DNA of 64,000 bases from Trichopria drosophilae (lineage: Eukaryota > Arthropoda > Insecta > Hymenoptera > Diapriidae): contig CM059584.1 in NCBI GenBank assembly GCA_030407085.1, positions 92,140,501-92,204,500 of the forward strand, in the 5' to 3' direction. Of this stretch, positions 45,501-57,793 are shown in pieces. A program made the position numbers and the translations under genes. Positions within the stretch are counted from its first letter, which is position 1. Each line of letters starts with the position of its first letter. The notes under the pieces were generated by a model. The model did not search any database. It saw only the letters and a program-made list of their open reading frames with translations, and was not told where the DNA came from.

Positions 45501-48020
45501 TTTTTACCGCGTAAAATAATAAACGCGAAGCCGCCAGAGAGCGAAGCCGCCAGAGAGCGAAGCCGCCAAATAGAGCGAAGTCGCCGTATAAAACGAGCGA
45601 AAAATTATAAAAGAATATTTAAAGAGTTTAAAAAGTTTTTGTTTTCTTGTTTTTACCGCGTTTAAAAAAATAAACGCGAAGCCGCCACAGAGCGAAGTCG
45701 CCAAATAGAGCGAAGTCGCCGTATAAAACGAGCGAAAAATAATAAAAGAATATTTAAAGAGTTTAAAAGTTTTTCTCTTCTTGTTTTTACCGCGTTTAAA
45801 ATAAATAAACGCGAAGTCGCCACAGAGCGAAGCCGCCAAATAGAGCGAAGTCGCCGTATAAAACGAGCGAAAAATAATAAAAAAATGTATTTAAAGTGTT
45901 TAAAAAAGTTTCTTGTTTTTTACCGCGTAAAATAATAAACGCGAAGCCGCCAGAGAGCGAAGCCGCCAAATAGAGCGAAGTCGCCGTATAAAACGAGCGA
46001 AAAATAATAAAAGAATATTTAAAGAATTTAAAAAGATTTTGTCTTCTTGTTTTTACCGCGTTTAAAATAAATAAACGCGAAGCCGCCACAGAGCGAATCC
46101 GCCAAATAGAGCGAAGTCGCCGTATAAAACGAGCGAAAAATAATAAAAAAATGTATTTAAAGAGTTTAAAAAAGTTTCTTGTTTTTTACCGCGTAAAATA
46201 TTAAACGCGAAGCCGCCAGAGAGCGAAGCCGCCAAATAGAGCGAAGACGAATAATAAAAAAATGTTTCAAAGTGTTTAAAAAAGTTTTTGTTTTCTTGTT
46301 TTTACCGCGTTCAAAATAAATAAACGCGAAGCCGCCACAGAGCGAAGCCGCCAAATAGAGCGAAGTCGCCGTATAAAACGAGCGAAAAATAATAAAAGAA
46401 TATTTAAAGAATTTAAAAAGTTTTTGTCTTCTTGTTTTTCCGCGTTTAAAATAAATAAACGCGAAGCCGCCACAGAGCGAATCCGCCAAATAGAGCGAAG
46501 TCGCCGTATAAAACGAGAGAAAAATAATAAAAAAATATATTTAAAGAGTTTAAAAAGTTTTTGTTTCCTTGTTTTTACCGCGTTTAACATAAACGCGAAG
46601 CCGCCACAGAGCGAAGCCGCCAAATAGAGCGAAGTCGCCGTGTAAAACGAGCGAAAAATAATAAAAGAATATTTAAAGAGTTTAAAAAGTTTTCGTTTCC
46701 TTGTTTTTACCACGTTTAAAATAAATAAACGCGAAGCCGCCACAGAGCGAAGCCGCCAAATAGAGCGAAGTCGCCATATAAAACGAGCGAAAAATAATAA
46801 AAGAATGTATTTAAAGAGTTTAAAAAGGTTTCTTGTTTTTTACCGCGTAAAATAATAAACGCGAAGCCGCCAGAGAGCGAAGCCGCCAAATAGAGCGAAG
46901 CCGCCAAATAGAGCGAAGTCGCCGTATAAAACAAGCGAAAAATAATAAAAGAATATTTAAAGAGTTTAAAAAGTTTTTGTTTCCTTGTTTTTACCGCGTT
47001 TAAAATAAACGCGAAGCCGCCACAGAGCGAAGCCGCCAAATAGAGCGAAGTCGCCGTGTAAAACGAGCGAAAAATAATAAAAGAATATTTAAAGAGTTTA
47101 AAAAGTTTTCGTTTCCTTGTTTTTACCGCGTTTAAAATAAATAAACGCGAAGCCGCCACAGAGCGAAGCCGCCAAATAGAGCGAAGTCGCCATATAAAAC
47201 GAGCGAAAAATAATAAAAGAATATTTAAAGAGTTTAAAAAGTTTTTGTCTTCTTGTTTTTACCGCGTTTAAAATAAATAAACGCGAAGCCGCCACAGTGC
47301 GAAGCCGCCAAATAGAGCGATGTCGCCGTATAAATCGAGCGAAAAATAATAAAAAAATGTATTTAAAGAGTTTAAAAAAGTTTCTTGTTTTTTACCGCGT
47401 AAAATAATAAACGCGAAGCCGCCAGAGAGCGAAGCCGCCAGAGAGCGAAGCCGCCAAATAGAGCGAAGTTGCCGTGTAAAACGAGCGAAAAATAATAAAA
47501 GAATATTTAAAGATTTTAAAAAGTTTTTGTTTCCTTGTTTTTACCGCGTTTAAAATAAACGCGAAGCCGCCACAGAGCGAAGCCGCGACAGAGCGAAGCC
47601 GCCAAATAGAGCGAAGCCGCCAAATAGAGCGAAGTCGCCGTATAAAACGAGCGAAAAATAATAAAAGAATATTTAAAGAGTTTAAAAAGTTTTTGTTTTC
47701 TTGTTTTTACCGCGTTTAAAAAAATAAACGCGAAGCCGCCACAGAGCGAAGTCGCCAAATAGAGCGAAGTCGCCGTATAAAACGAGCGAAAAATAATAAA
47801 AGAATATTTAAAGAGTTTAAAAAGTTTTTGTTTTCTTGTTTTTACCGCGTTCAAAATAAATAAACGCGAAGCCGCCACAGAGCGAAGCCGCCAAATAGAG
47901 CGAAGTCGCCGTATAAAACGAGCGAAAAATAATAAAAGAATATTTAAAGAATTTAAAAAGTTTTTGTTTTCTGGTTTTTACCGAATTTTTATTTAAAATA
48001 ATAAACGCGAAACCGCCTAA
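30538..48020 (+). repeat. ~17.5-kb tandem array of 118- and 132/133-bp units
   Basis: Units alternate an A/T-rich half (TTTAAAGAGTTTAAAA, a T-rich stretch, CTTGTTTTTACCGCG) with a GC-rich half made of GAGCGAAGCCGCC subrepeats. Long units (132-133 bp) contain GTCGCCGTATAAAACGAGCG; short ones (118 bp) instead read GAAGACGAATAATAAAAAAATG. Length divided by unit size gives about 130-140 units. Segment-level duplications are visible: shifts of 265, 632, 799, 927, 3303, 3367 and 4010 bp align near-identical stretches (for example 33131 onward with 37141 onward). Edge units (30540, 47980) and a few internal ones (35878, 40240, 41340) are diverged. Long minus-strand frames rich in AASLSGGFAF are by-products of the 3n period. 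Confidence 0.95.
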
Positions 48021-48087
48021 TTACGCTTTTTCGAGAAATCGGTATGCCCACTACGAGTATAGCCATTTTTCCTTTTAATCGTAATAA
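48021..48087 (+). other. short leader between array and gag
   Basis: About 67 bases of unique sequence ending AATAA just before the gag ATG at 48088. The A at -3 relative to the ATG is favourable for initiation in insects. Confidence 0.6.
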
Positions 48088-49776
48088 ATGAGTGAAGACG
48101 GTAAACTCACTCGCAATAAATACAAAACTCTTAGCGAAGAAGAGAGAAAAAACGCGTTAGTAGAGGGTTTACCTATTGTAAATCAGCGGAACCTAAACTC
48201 TATAGACCCATTTCAAGCAACTAAAACTTTATTATATTCCCCTACGAAACCTGCGTTTGTCGAGCCTAACCTGGATTCGGTTCTTGAATCTGTTATAGAA
48301 CCAGCTCCATTCGGAAATCAACCGAATAATTCCAGTCAAGACTTAGAAAATTTAAACCAGTCTTCATTTTCCCTTTTTTCGGCATCTACTATTAAATACG
48401 ATTTGATCGCATCCGAGATAGCAAGTAATCAATATTTAAGAGTCCGCGATGCAGCTGATACAATACCCATATTTTCCGGGTCTAGGGACGGATATACATA
48501 TACGGAATTCGCGACAGCTTGCAATAACGCCTTAAAAATGATCCCCGACGCAGCAGAACGCGCACTTACTAAACTGACTCTTGCCAGATTAAAAGGTGAA
48601 GCATATCGTACTATGCTTGGCAAGGACCCCGATACTATACCCGAAATGTTAATTGTTTTAAAAGGGATTCATGGTTCCCACACTTCTACGCTAGAAGTGT
48701 ATGGTGAATTAGCCCTGTTATGTCAAGGGGGTTCTGAAGGTGCCGCAAGTTACTTTAACCGTGCCCGAGCAATCGGATACCGTCTAAAGGAAGCGTATAA
48801 GCAAGGGTCAAACATAGATTTGTCAGACGAGAAAATTAAAGAACTTGAAGTTGCTTGTTGTAAGGCTTTTGTATTAGGATTACACCCCGAAATTAATAAT
48901 CGAATGTCGGAACGAGTAGATTTAAATTTAGCCGGTCCGGAAGCAATTAAAATCGAAATTCAGTTAGAGAATCGTAAACGATTAATCATACAACAGAATT
49001 CTCCACTTACGAATTGCGATATTTGCAAAAGCACCGTACACGCAACGTTAGAGTGTCCTTTATTATCTAAAGAACCCAAACGATGCCAATTATGTGATAG
49101 TACCCAACATACGGCAAAAACATGTGAAAAACGAGAAAACACGGAAAATCGTTCAAGATGCCAATTATGCGATCGAACCGGATACCTCGCACGAGATTGT
49201 CGCCCTAAAGGACAAAGGTGTCAATATTGTAACAAATCTGGGCATACAACCAGGGAATGTCGCAACAGATCGGAAACCCAAATATGCGATCTTTGTCGTA
49301 GAACGGGACACGTGGCACGAGATTGTCAGTACAGAGCTCCCGTTCGGGTAGTTCAACCGAATTGTCAAGGATGCGGTAAAACAGGACACACTCTGCAAGA
49401 TTGTCGAAATAGTATGCCTTGTCAATATTGTACCCAGTGAGGTCATACCGCTAGAGATTGCCCGCGAATAAAAGAACAACAGGCCCCACGCTGTCAATAC
49501 TGCAATCGAACCGGGCATACTGCAGCCCGATGCTTCCAAATTCCCAAACAGCAAGAATCGATAAGAGAAATTTGCAGTTTCTGTAAAAAGGCAGGTCATA
49601 CCGTTGAATTCTGTTTCGCACGAAATCGTCAAGCTTCCAATAATATTCAGCAAAAATCGGGAAACTTCCGGAGCCTCCCACATCGGGAGGCAGTTCAATT
49701 TCAACCATTAAATCGTGCTCCAATACGAACGATGCAATATGCCATAGAAGAGGAACCATACGATCAGTCAAATTAA
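48088..49776 (+). pseudogene. gag of element 2, about nine zinc knuckles, one in-frame TGA
   Basis: The frame opens at ATG 48088 and encodes an N-terminal capsid-like region without named motifs, then a nucleocapsid region from about residue 310. I count six C-x2-C-x4-H-x4-C-type boxes before a TGA at 49438-49440; the third has Tyr for His (CQLCDRTGYLARDC). The TGA lies inside a seventh box. The same frame continues after it, completing that box and adding two more before TAA at 49774-49776. Most gypsy gags have one to three knuckles, so nine is unusual. A single base change or stop readthrough could explain the TGA; the conserved downstream boxes show it is recent. The repeated RTGH(T/V)ARDC core suggests expansion by duplication. 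Confidence 0.9.
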
Positions 49777-52700
49777 CTATAGAACGCGAATCGCCTTCCG
49801 TTCAATTAAATTGTCCTGATCCTACATTGTTTCTTATAGATTCGGGAGCTGGACCTTGTATAATTAAACAGAGATTTATAGATAAAGAAACAATCGACAA
49901 AACTCATATTTTACAACTATTAGGAATATCTCCACAATTGGTACCTACCATGGGGAGCGTCACTATGAATATTTTAGGTAATCGCGTCGATTTTCATGTA
50001 GTACCCGATGATTTTCCCATATATCAAGATGGCCTATTAGGAACTTCATTCTTATCAAAATATAAGGCAAAGATTAATTGGGAAGAACAACTTTTAGAAG
50101 TTGGCGAAAATAAGTGTCCATTCTATTCACACCCTCCAGTTTTGGTTATATCTCCGCGTTCCCGACAAATTGTATATTATGTTCACGTCAAAAATACTAA
50201 AATCACATGTGGATATATGCCACTTTTAAAATTACCCGAAGGAATATTTATGGGAAATGGGTTAACAGAAAACCACGATGGCAAAGCTTATGTGCCGATA
50301 GTTAACACAACAGATAAACCATATCCATATTCACCTACTGAAGTAGAATTACAAGAAGTTCAGGAAACTCAACCAACACAAACAGAATTGGTTGAACAGA
50401 AACGTATCACTCGTCGCAGAAAATTGTCCAGATTGAAAATACACCCCTCTAAGATATACAGCATTCAAGAAGATTCAAGATATAAAAAAATCAAGGAATT
50501 ATTGCGCTTAGATCATTTGAATGTTGAAGAACGAGAAGAAGTAGATCTGTTATTAAAAGAAAGTGCAGACAGATTCTATATCCCGGGAGAATAATTGCAA
50601 TCCACGCACATCACACAACATGAAATCCGTACTACTGACGAAGAACCCATTTATAAACGTCAGTATCGTTTCCCAAGAAATTTGCGAGGAGAAATAAATC
50701 GACAAGTAGAAGAGTTATTAACTAATAATATTATTCAACCGTCACAATCACCTTATAACACGCCTATTTGGATTGTTCCTAAGAAAGAAGACAGTCAAGG
50801 AAATAAACGCTGGAGATTGGTACTGGACTTCAGGGCACTAAACGAGAAAACGATTGGAAATGCGTACCCGTTGCCAAACATTTCCGAAATACTGGATCAA
50901 TTGGGAGGAGCACAATACTTCTCCATTTTTGACCTTGCCTCAGGATTTCATCAAATTCCTATGAGTAAAAAGGACCAACACAAAACCGCATTCTCCACGG
51001 ATCATGGACACTGGGAATTTGCCAGAATGCCATTCGGACTCAAGAATGCTCCTGCTACTTTTATGAACTTAATGAATGTAGTATTATCCGGATTACAAGG
51101 AATAGAGCTGTTCGTATACTTGGACGACGTAGTGATATACGCAAAAACTTTGACAGAACATCGCAAGAAATTTCTTAATTTAATACATCGGTTACGTGAA
51201 GCAAACCTTCAACTACAAGCTGACAAGTGCGAGTTTTTGAGGCACGAAGTCACCTATCTCGGACATCTCATTACACAAGACGGATTGAAACCAGATCCTA
51301 AAAAACTCGAAGCAGTCGAAAAATTCCCGCAACCTAAGAACGTCAAGGGAATACGAGAATTCTTAGGTTTAACTGGATACTATCGCAGATTCATCGATAA
51401 ATACGCTAAAATATCAAAACCACTGACTAAATTGTTAGAAAAAGATCGAGAATTCGAATGGACCGAATTGCAACAATCCGCGTTTGACACTCTCCGTCGA
51501 AAACTATGCGAAGAACCGGTATTACAATATCCGGATTTTGAAAAACCTTTCGTAGTCACTACAGATGCAAGTGGCTATGCAATAGGCGGAATTTTAAGTC
51601 AAGGGCCAATAGGATCAGATCGACCATGTGCCTATGTATCAAGAATATTGAATGCAGCCGAAAGGAATTATTCAACTTATGAGAAGGAAGCGTTAGCTAT
51701 TATATTTTGTGTCCAACACTTTAGACCATACTTGTACGGACAAAAATTCACTATCGTCACAGATCATCAACCATTAGTATGGATGAGGACTTCAAAGGAC
51801 CCTACGTCGAGACTTACACGATGGCGTTTGAAATTGGAAGAACAGGATTTTGATATCGTTTATAAAGCAGGAAAGAAGAATGCGAATGTTGATGCCCTAT
51901 CACGCAACCCTGTGAATACAAATACCTTCGAGAATTCTACCAATTTGCCAATTGAAGTCAATACAGATTCAAAACAATTCCTTGTCGCAGAAGATAATTA
52001 TTATGGGAACGGCATAATTCACAAGCTAACCCATTAACCACCAACTAGACGTTCGCAACGAATCTCAAAACCTACCATTGAAGGACAGCAATATCGGAAG
52101 CAACTAATACGAAAAGAACAGAAGAAAACGAAAAAGCTCGAAAGGAACACATTACATCCAACAGTAGATTTACCTCACGAAACTCCAACCTCATCAGACA
52201 ATATAGTAACTGATGAAAATCCATTTTTCGAATCACCTATGTCTCAAACCTTTGAGACTGAATCTATCGAAGCATCATCCAATATCCAAGATGATGCTCT
52301 CTCAGAAACATCATCTACAGAAGAAAACATTCTCTCTGGCTATAACACCGATCAAGTTGATTGTCCAGACGATGATGTTAGTGACGAAATTGAAGGTCAT
52401 TCCGAGCCAGCGAGTGACGAAGAAGATGAACGAAATCCCATCGAGAAACTACTATCGGGAAGAAATATTTTTGAAACTCGTGACAATTTAATAATGCGAA
52501 AAGATAATTGCGTATTTTTCTTCGATGAAAATGGAAAACCTATTGGAACTGATACAGAAGACTATGGAAAGAAACGGAATTTAACTGATTTTGGTCCCAA
52601 TACAGTTGGTACAGTTAAATCATTGAAAATTGGAAGTAAGCGCTATTTCGGGATTTATTTACCGAAATTTTACGGAATCAATATAAATAAAGTCTTCGCA

Positions 52701-53943
52701 ATATTAAATTTATGTAGTAAACAGCTAAAAGAATTGTTACACTTATATGAAATTCAAAGTTTAAGTATTCCGCGTATCGATTTCTCAGATCCTACCCTTT
52801 GGAATAAGATGCAAGATATATTGATAAATCGATTGCGCTCTATCGACACTAAGATATATATATGTTTAGGATTTGTGAAACAACCCCCTATGTCTGAGCG
52901 TTTTGATCTCATTAAGGAAGCACATCATTCGATAGTAGGAGGACACAAGGGCGTGAATAAAACGTATAGTTTATTATGATTTAATTATCAATGGGAAAAC
53001 ATGAAAGAAGACGTTCAAGCTTACATTGAACAATGCCTACAGTGCAAATTAAAAAAAAATTATTCGCGTCAAAACACGAATGCCAATGGCTATTACGGAT
53101 ACTCCAGGCGCAGCTTTTGAAAAGGTAGCTCTCGATCTGGTTGGACCTCTACCGCCGACAGAAGGCGGAAATCGATGGATTCTCACGATGCAATGTCTAC
53201 TGACAAAATATTTCATCGGAGTCCCTTTACCTGATGCAACAGCTTCTACCGTCGCAGACGCATTTTTGAAACGTTTAATATGCGTATTTGGACCCCCCAA
53301 AATAGTTCTAACCGACCAAGGCTCGAATTTCTTGTCCAAATTAATCAAATTATTAGCTAAACGACTTCGTATTCGTCAATTAAAAACCACTGCGTTTCAC
53401 CCCCAAACTAATGGTTCGTTAGAAAGATCCCACACAACTCTCGTAGAGTACTTGCGTCAATTTGCAAATAAAGATAGCGAATGGGATAACTGGGTAGAAT
53501 TTGCAATGTTCTCTTATAATTCCAATGTTCACGAAGGTACAAAGAGAACGCCATTCGAGTTAGTTTACGGAAAAAACCCTATAATTCCTTCAAGTCGATC
53601 ACTTCCTCGACATGAACGGATTGAAACTTATGATAATTACTTGATAAAATTGTTAGTTCGATTAGATGCCCTACACCATGACGCGCGCGATAATCTACAA
53701 GCCGCGAAAGAGAAGTCCAAGATCTATTACGATCAAAGACTTCACCCTGTCGATTTTATCGCAGGGAACTACGTATTTTTAAGAAAAGGTCTAAAGTCTG
53801 GTAAACTAGGTGATTTACAAGAAGGACCTTACTGTATCTTAGAAGTATTTAATGATAAAAATGTTAAAATACGAATTGGGAGGAAGGAAAAGATCGTCTC
53901 GATGGATCGTCTTATCCCTACTACCATAAGGAGTCAGATTTAA
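49683..53943 (+). pseudogene. pol of element 2 (protease, RT, RNase H, integrase), several lesions
   Basis: The pol frame is -1 relative to gag and is open from at least 49683, so it overlaps the gag 3' end by ~90 nt, consistent with -1 frameshifting. Protease has IDSGAG (49839). RT has the intact YLDD (51117-51128). RNase H has TDASGYA, the YEKEALAI Glu, TDHQPLVW and NVDALSR. A ~250-residue linker rich in Asp, Glu and Ser separates RNase H from integrase, longer than usual. Integrase has the HHCC finger and DD35E triad (LDLVGP, LTDQGSN, NGSLERS, 35 residues between the last two). Lesions: TAA at 50592 and 52035, TGA at 52977 inside the HHCC finger, and a frame change near an A9 run (53051-53059). 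The frame is otherwise continuous. Nonfunctional unless these are read through or are assembly errors. Confidence 0.9.
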
Positions 53944-55651
53944 GACTCCGTCATAATTAATGATTTCTCTAATGTAATTTTTGTCTTTGTTAATATAGGT
54001 TGACCAATTATAAAAGGAAAGGAGAGTAAACAATTTATCTGCAAAATGTCGAGCAACGAACCATTGATATTTTAGAGATTTTTTTTTTATAATTCTTGAG
54101 TGTAATATGTAGTACATTAATAATTGATTATCTTAAAGTTACTTATTTTATTATCCGCGAGCAATTATTGTAATAGCGTTGTTTATAACTTGACTTGTCT
54201 GTGCATATCAAATACTTGTTAAAAACGTGAAATGTGTTGTACTAAGAAGAAGATGACCCATCATCAATAAAATGTGAAAAGTGATGAATGAGCTAGTAAT
54301 TGTGTTCACCTAAATAAGATATATCTGAAGCAAATATTAAAATGAATAATGCGAACGTGTACCAGTGAGTTCAAACAGCTATCATCCCAGACATACGGAA
54401 AATACAATACGTATTCTATATCAAGAACGAATGAAATATAATTTAGGTTTAATACCTTAATCATTCTACCGCTGCGTGTAGGCCCAAGGCTTACTCAACA
54501 AAATGAACTGCAATCATAATTCAAGATCATCAAGACATTTACACCGTCTCTCTACATCGCGGACCAACTAAAGTATGTTGCCAGAGAAGAGAGATCATCT
54601 GCTTTAATTAAACAAAAATATCGAACAATATCTTTTCAAGTACCCATATTACCACACCATGAATGGAAGCTAGTGATGAATTGCCAAATGCATTACGGAG
54701 ACTTCACATCTGTACTGGATAGAATAGAAATAATTATATCGATTCCGATCATCGAATCGAATAGGAAGCTGGATTTCAACGTCCAATCTCGATCCACATC
54801 TCATCCATATTAGAGTGAAGAATCAAGATTGAAGTCAAATTTCAATTCTGAGCAATTATATTGATCATTAGTCATAAAGGTAATCCATGTTTGATAGGAT
54901 ATTTACCGCAAAATCGAATCGAACCTCAATATCAACTTCAAAAATAACGTTACCGATAATCATGTTTATTTTCGATCGGTGTAACAAAACAACAGTTAGA
55001 GATGACGTCTCTAAAGGAAAATATATTCTTCAATTTTCCTAAATCAATTTAGAATTTCATTTCTTTGGTGAAATTCGTTAAAATGTTTTCAACAATTGGA
55101 CATCGAAGACATTCAGTCAGTATTTGAATTGTTTTCAAAATCTGATCTCTCCATATTCGTTACATCAGATTAAATTGCATTAAGGCAACTGTGCTAAAGT
55201 GGAGTTTGGTTTTTAAAGCCAAATAAAGAACTAAACTATTCATTCTTGTAATTAACGCAATCGCAAGAAGAAAAATATGGTGGTCATACAATGAAAGCTC
55301 TTATTCACGAAAGTCTACAACAATGATGTTCAAGAAAAATACAGTCAACAAGAAGAATTTATGACAGTTATGAACTTTTATAATAATAAGAACTAATAAG
55401 TGTAATGTTCGCTAATTTAAGTGCGATTTTAAATTTGTTTCTTATGAGTGAGTGTTTACAAAAAAATGACCGTACAAAGACAAATACTTTCCGAATAGAC
55501 CTAAGAAAATTTTAATTGTGAAATATTTTGATTATATATAAAATATACGTTTAAGCATTCAAGTTTCAACAATGGTATTTGTTAAGTATATCTTAAACTT
55601 TTGTATATTTGAATTGATTTCTTGAAAATCTTTTCACCCCGAAATCAATTT
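53944..55651 (+). other. 1.7-kb non-coding stretch between pol and the 3' LTR
   Basis: No open frame above ~60 codons occurs on the plus strand. This is where env lies in related errantivirus-like elements, but I recognise no signal peptide, furin-type site or membrane anchor, so env loss is inference only. Confidence 0.6.
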
Positions 55652-55652
55652 T

Positions 55653-55664
55653 AAAGGGGGGAGG
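55653..55664 (+). promoter_or_regulatory. polypurine tract of element 2
   Basis: AAAGGGGGGAGG lies directly against the 3' LTR start TGTAACG. This is the classical plus-strand primer position and composition. Confidence 0.9.
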
Positions 55665-57428
55665 TGTAACGTGGGACGTTTTTAGTTCTAACAAAAATTA
55701 TTTTTCCCAGAGTTTCATCTTTCTCTAGCTTGCACAGCTGTTACTAATAAAATTAAAAAAAAAGGAAATGTACTATTTTCCAACATTCGACAACCAGAAG
55801 ATAAGCTTCTTGCAACATGTGGCCGAGAGATACATGTCGAGCATCATCGTAGTAGAAATGCCGCGAACCCTCTCGAGTTTCGTGTAAATTTATGATTGTT
55901 CGTAGATCAATTTTCGATCACACGATCCGCCGTAGCCAACGGCCGGAGCATTATCCCATAATAAACTTAAAAATATCTTATACCGATAGAACACTTCCTG
56001 TTGTCGAATACATGTGGAAAACTAAAAAGACTAAATAATTTTTGTCCCGAATGATGTCACGTCCTCGTTGTTTTTCTTTTAGTAATACCAACAATTACCA
56101 TTGCAACTATTATAATCAATTAACCATTAATTGTAGAAGCGTTACTAATAAAATTCATTGTCAGCGTACAATTAGATTTATGTCAATAAGTTTAGAAGTA
56201 TATCTTATTCAATTTAATACCTTTTTAACGGTATTAATTTAATAACAATTATGATTATAAATAATAAGTAATTGGAGTATTGCGCAATGCATATATCATC
56301 AATTGCGAATATGTAATCCACGTAATATTATTATTGTATATTAACTACTTATTATTATTGCGTTTAGATATAAGTTTATAATATTATATTGTAAGGGAAG
56401 ATAGTATACATCATATCCACTTTTCCCCACTTTTCCGGGCATAAGCCCTGCCCCTTTTTCTCTATCGTCCAATCTTGACATAGACAATTTTTGACTCTCA
56501 TCTCATGAGCATAGAGAGGGAGAAGTCCTAGAGCTCTAACCGAGGTGACGATTTAGGAAAACCTATTTTCAAAAGCCAGTTCAAAAGTTTCAGTTAAAAG
56601 GTTGAGTTAAAAGTTTACTTAAAAAGTTTAGTCCGAAAGTCGACAGTCCGAGAGTCGACAGTTTGAAGTAAGTTTCGTTTTATTTTAATCTTTTTCTTAT
56701 AATTATACAATTTTGTTTACCATTTTTGATTTCCAGGATAATTCCTTTTTTTTCCTTTTCCTTAATCCAAATTAATTTAAAAACTTGAGGTTGGATGCTT
56801 CTAGTTAAGGTACCAACTTCGAGTATTAAATTAATTATTTAAACAAAATTCTTCCAAATTAATTCAAAGGCTTGAGGTTGGACGCTTCGTCGTCAAGGTA
56901 CCAACCTCGAGGTATTGAATTAAAGACTTGTTCTATTCTTAATTTTGTTGTCTTATTAAAGACTTTTTCGATTCATTCGATTTTTTTTAAAAACCAATCC
57001 TATTTTCAAAGGCTTGAGGTTGGACGCTTCGTCGTCAAGGTACCAACCTCGAGGTATTGAAACAAAAAGGATTTTCTTTTCTTATTTCTTTTTTTTTGAT
57101 TAGAAACAAATACTTGAAGTTGGATGCTTCCTCGTTAAGGTACCAACTTTAAAGTATCAATCTAACCACGTTTTTTTTTTTTTTTGTTAATTAATTGAAC
57201 CCCAAATCAATTATTCCCTAGTCTCCTTTCCAAAAATCATACTATCTTCCAATATTTAGTAATGTACTTAAAATATAAATTATAATAATAATAATAATAA
57301 TTGTAGATTTTATTTCACCATTTCTCCACCATCCCGGTCGTCCCAAGGTAAGAGGGACGAATTATAAATTTTAAAAACTTCTTTCTCTTATTATTTGTAC
57401 TCCGTTGTGTTCGACGCTGGACGTAACA
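55665..57428 (+). repeat. 3' LTR of element 2
   Basis: 1764 bp, uninterrupted, TG...CA ends. It serves as the empty-site reference for the insertion in the 5' LTR, and carries the same four hairpin modules (56784-57154) and a ~38-bp segment missing from the 5' copy. Confidence 0.93.
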
Positions 57429-57432
57429 CAAA

Positions 57433-57793
57433 AATGAAAGTTTTGCTATAGGGGAGAGTGGGTTATAGTGCGGGACTTGGGTGATTTTTACGATATTTTT
57501 TTTTAAGGAAAAGGGTTCATGGATTGACTCCACAATATAATCAGATCTGAGCTATGCTTCACAATCTCAAAAAGAGGATCCACTTGTAACTGCGTTGATC
57601 TATTCTCGAGATACAGCGTGTGTTACGTCCTACGTAACTGACTTAGATTAGTTATTTTCGAATTGTCGTAATTGCAGATTGCGCATATTGTAAACCAGCA
57701 TCAATGAACATTCTTTATTAGCTAGCACTTAACGCATGACGCACAAACACGTTTTTATTTTTCAATTTCACCAATCTCTTATGTTTGATTTGA
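57433..57793. other. spacer, no gene seen
   Basis: It contains a small inverted repeat GTTACGT-CCT-ACGTAAC near 57622-57638. No coding frame was found. Confidence 0.5.

Larger units (their letters stand above)
26516..57428 (+). mobile_element. 30.9-kb Ty3/gypsy LTR retrotransposon (element 2) with a giant leader satellite
   Basis: LTRs starting TGTAACG and ending CGTAACA lie at 26516-30035 (interrupted) and 55665-57428, flanked by a 4-bp duplication CAAA (26512-26515 and 57429-57432). In order: 5' LTR, tRNA-Ser primer site, ~470-bp leader, ~17.5-kb tandem array, gag, pol (protease, RT, RNase H, integrase), a ~1.7-kb non-coding stretch, polypurine tract, 3' LTR. The tRNA-Ser site and protein order fit the 17.6/297/tom side of insect gypsy elements, some of which carry env; no env-like frame is visible here. 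Outside the array and the LTR insertion the element would be about 11.6 kb. The coding part is broken by several stops and one frameshift, whereas the two LTRs are nearly identical. Confidence 0.93.

Noticed and set aside
30538..47878. Many long minus-strand frames (up to 268 codons) in the tandem array
   Set aside because: They are translations of the 132-bp (3 x 44) unit. Frames shift at 118- and 133-bp units and peptides are repeats of AASLSGGFAF/FKLFKYSFIIF, so they reflect the period, not genes.
30538..48020. CRISPR-like array
   Set aside because: Units are contiguous tandem copies without unique spacers, and the sequence context is eukaryotic.
53944..55651. An env gene of element 2
   Set aside because: No open frame above ~60 codons and no signal peptide, cleavage site or membrane anchor could be seen.
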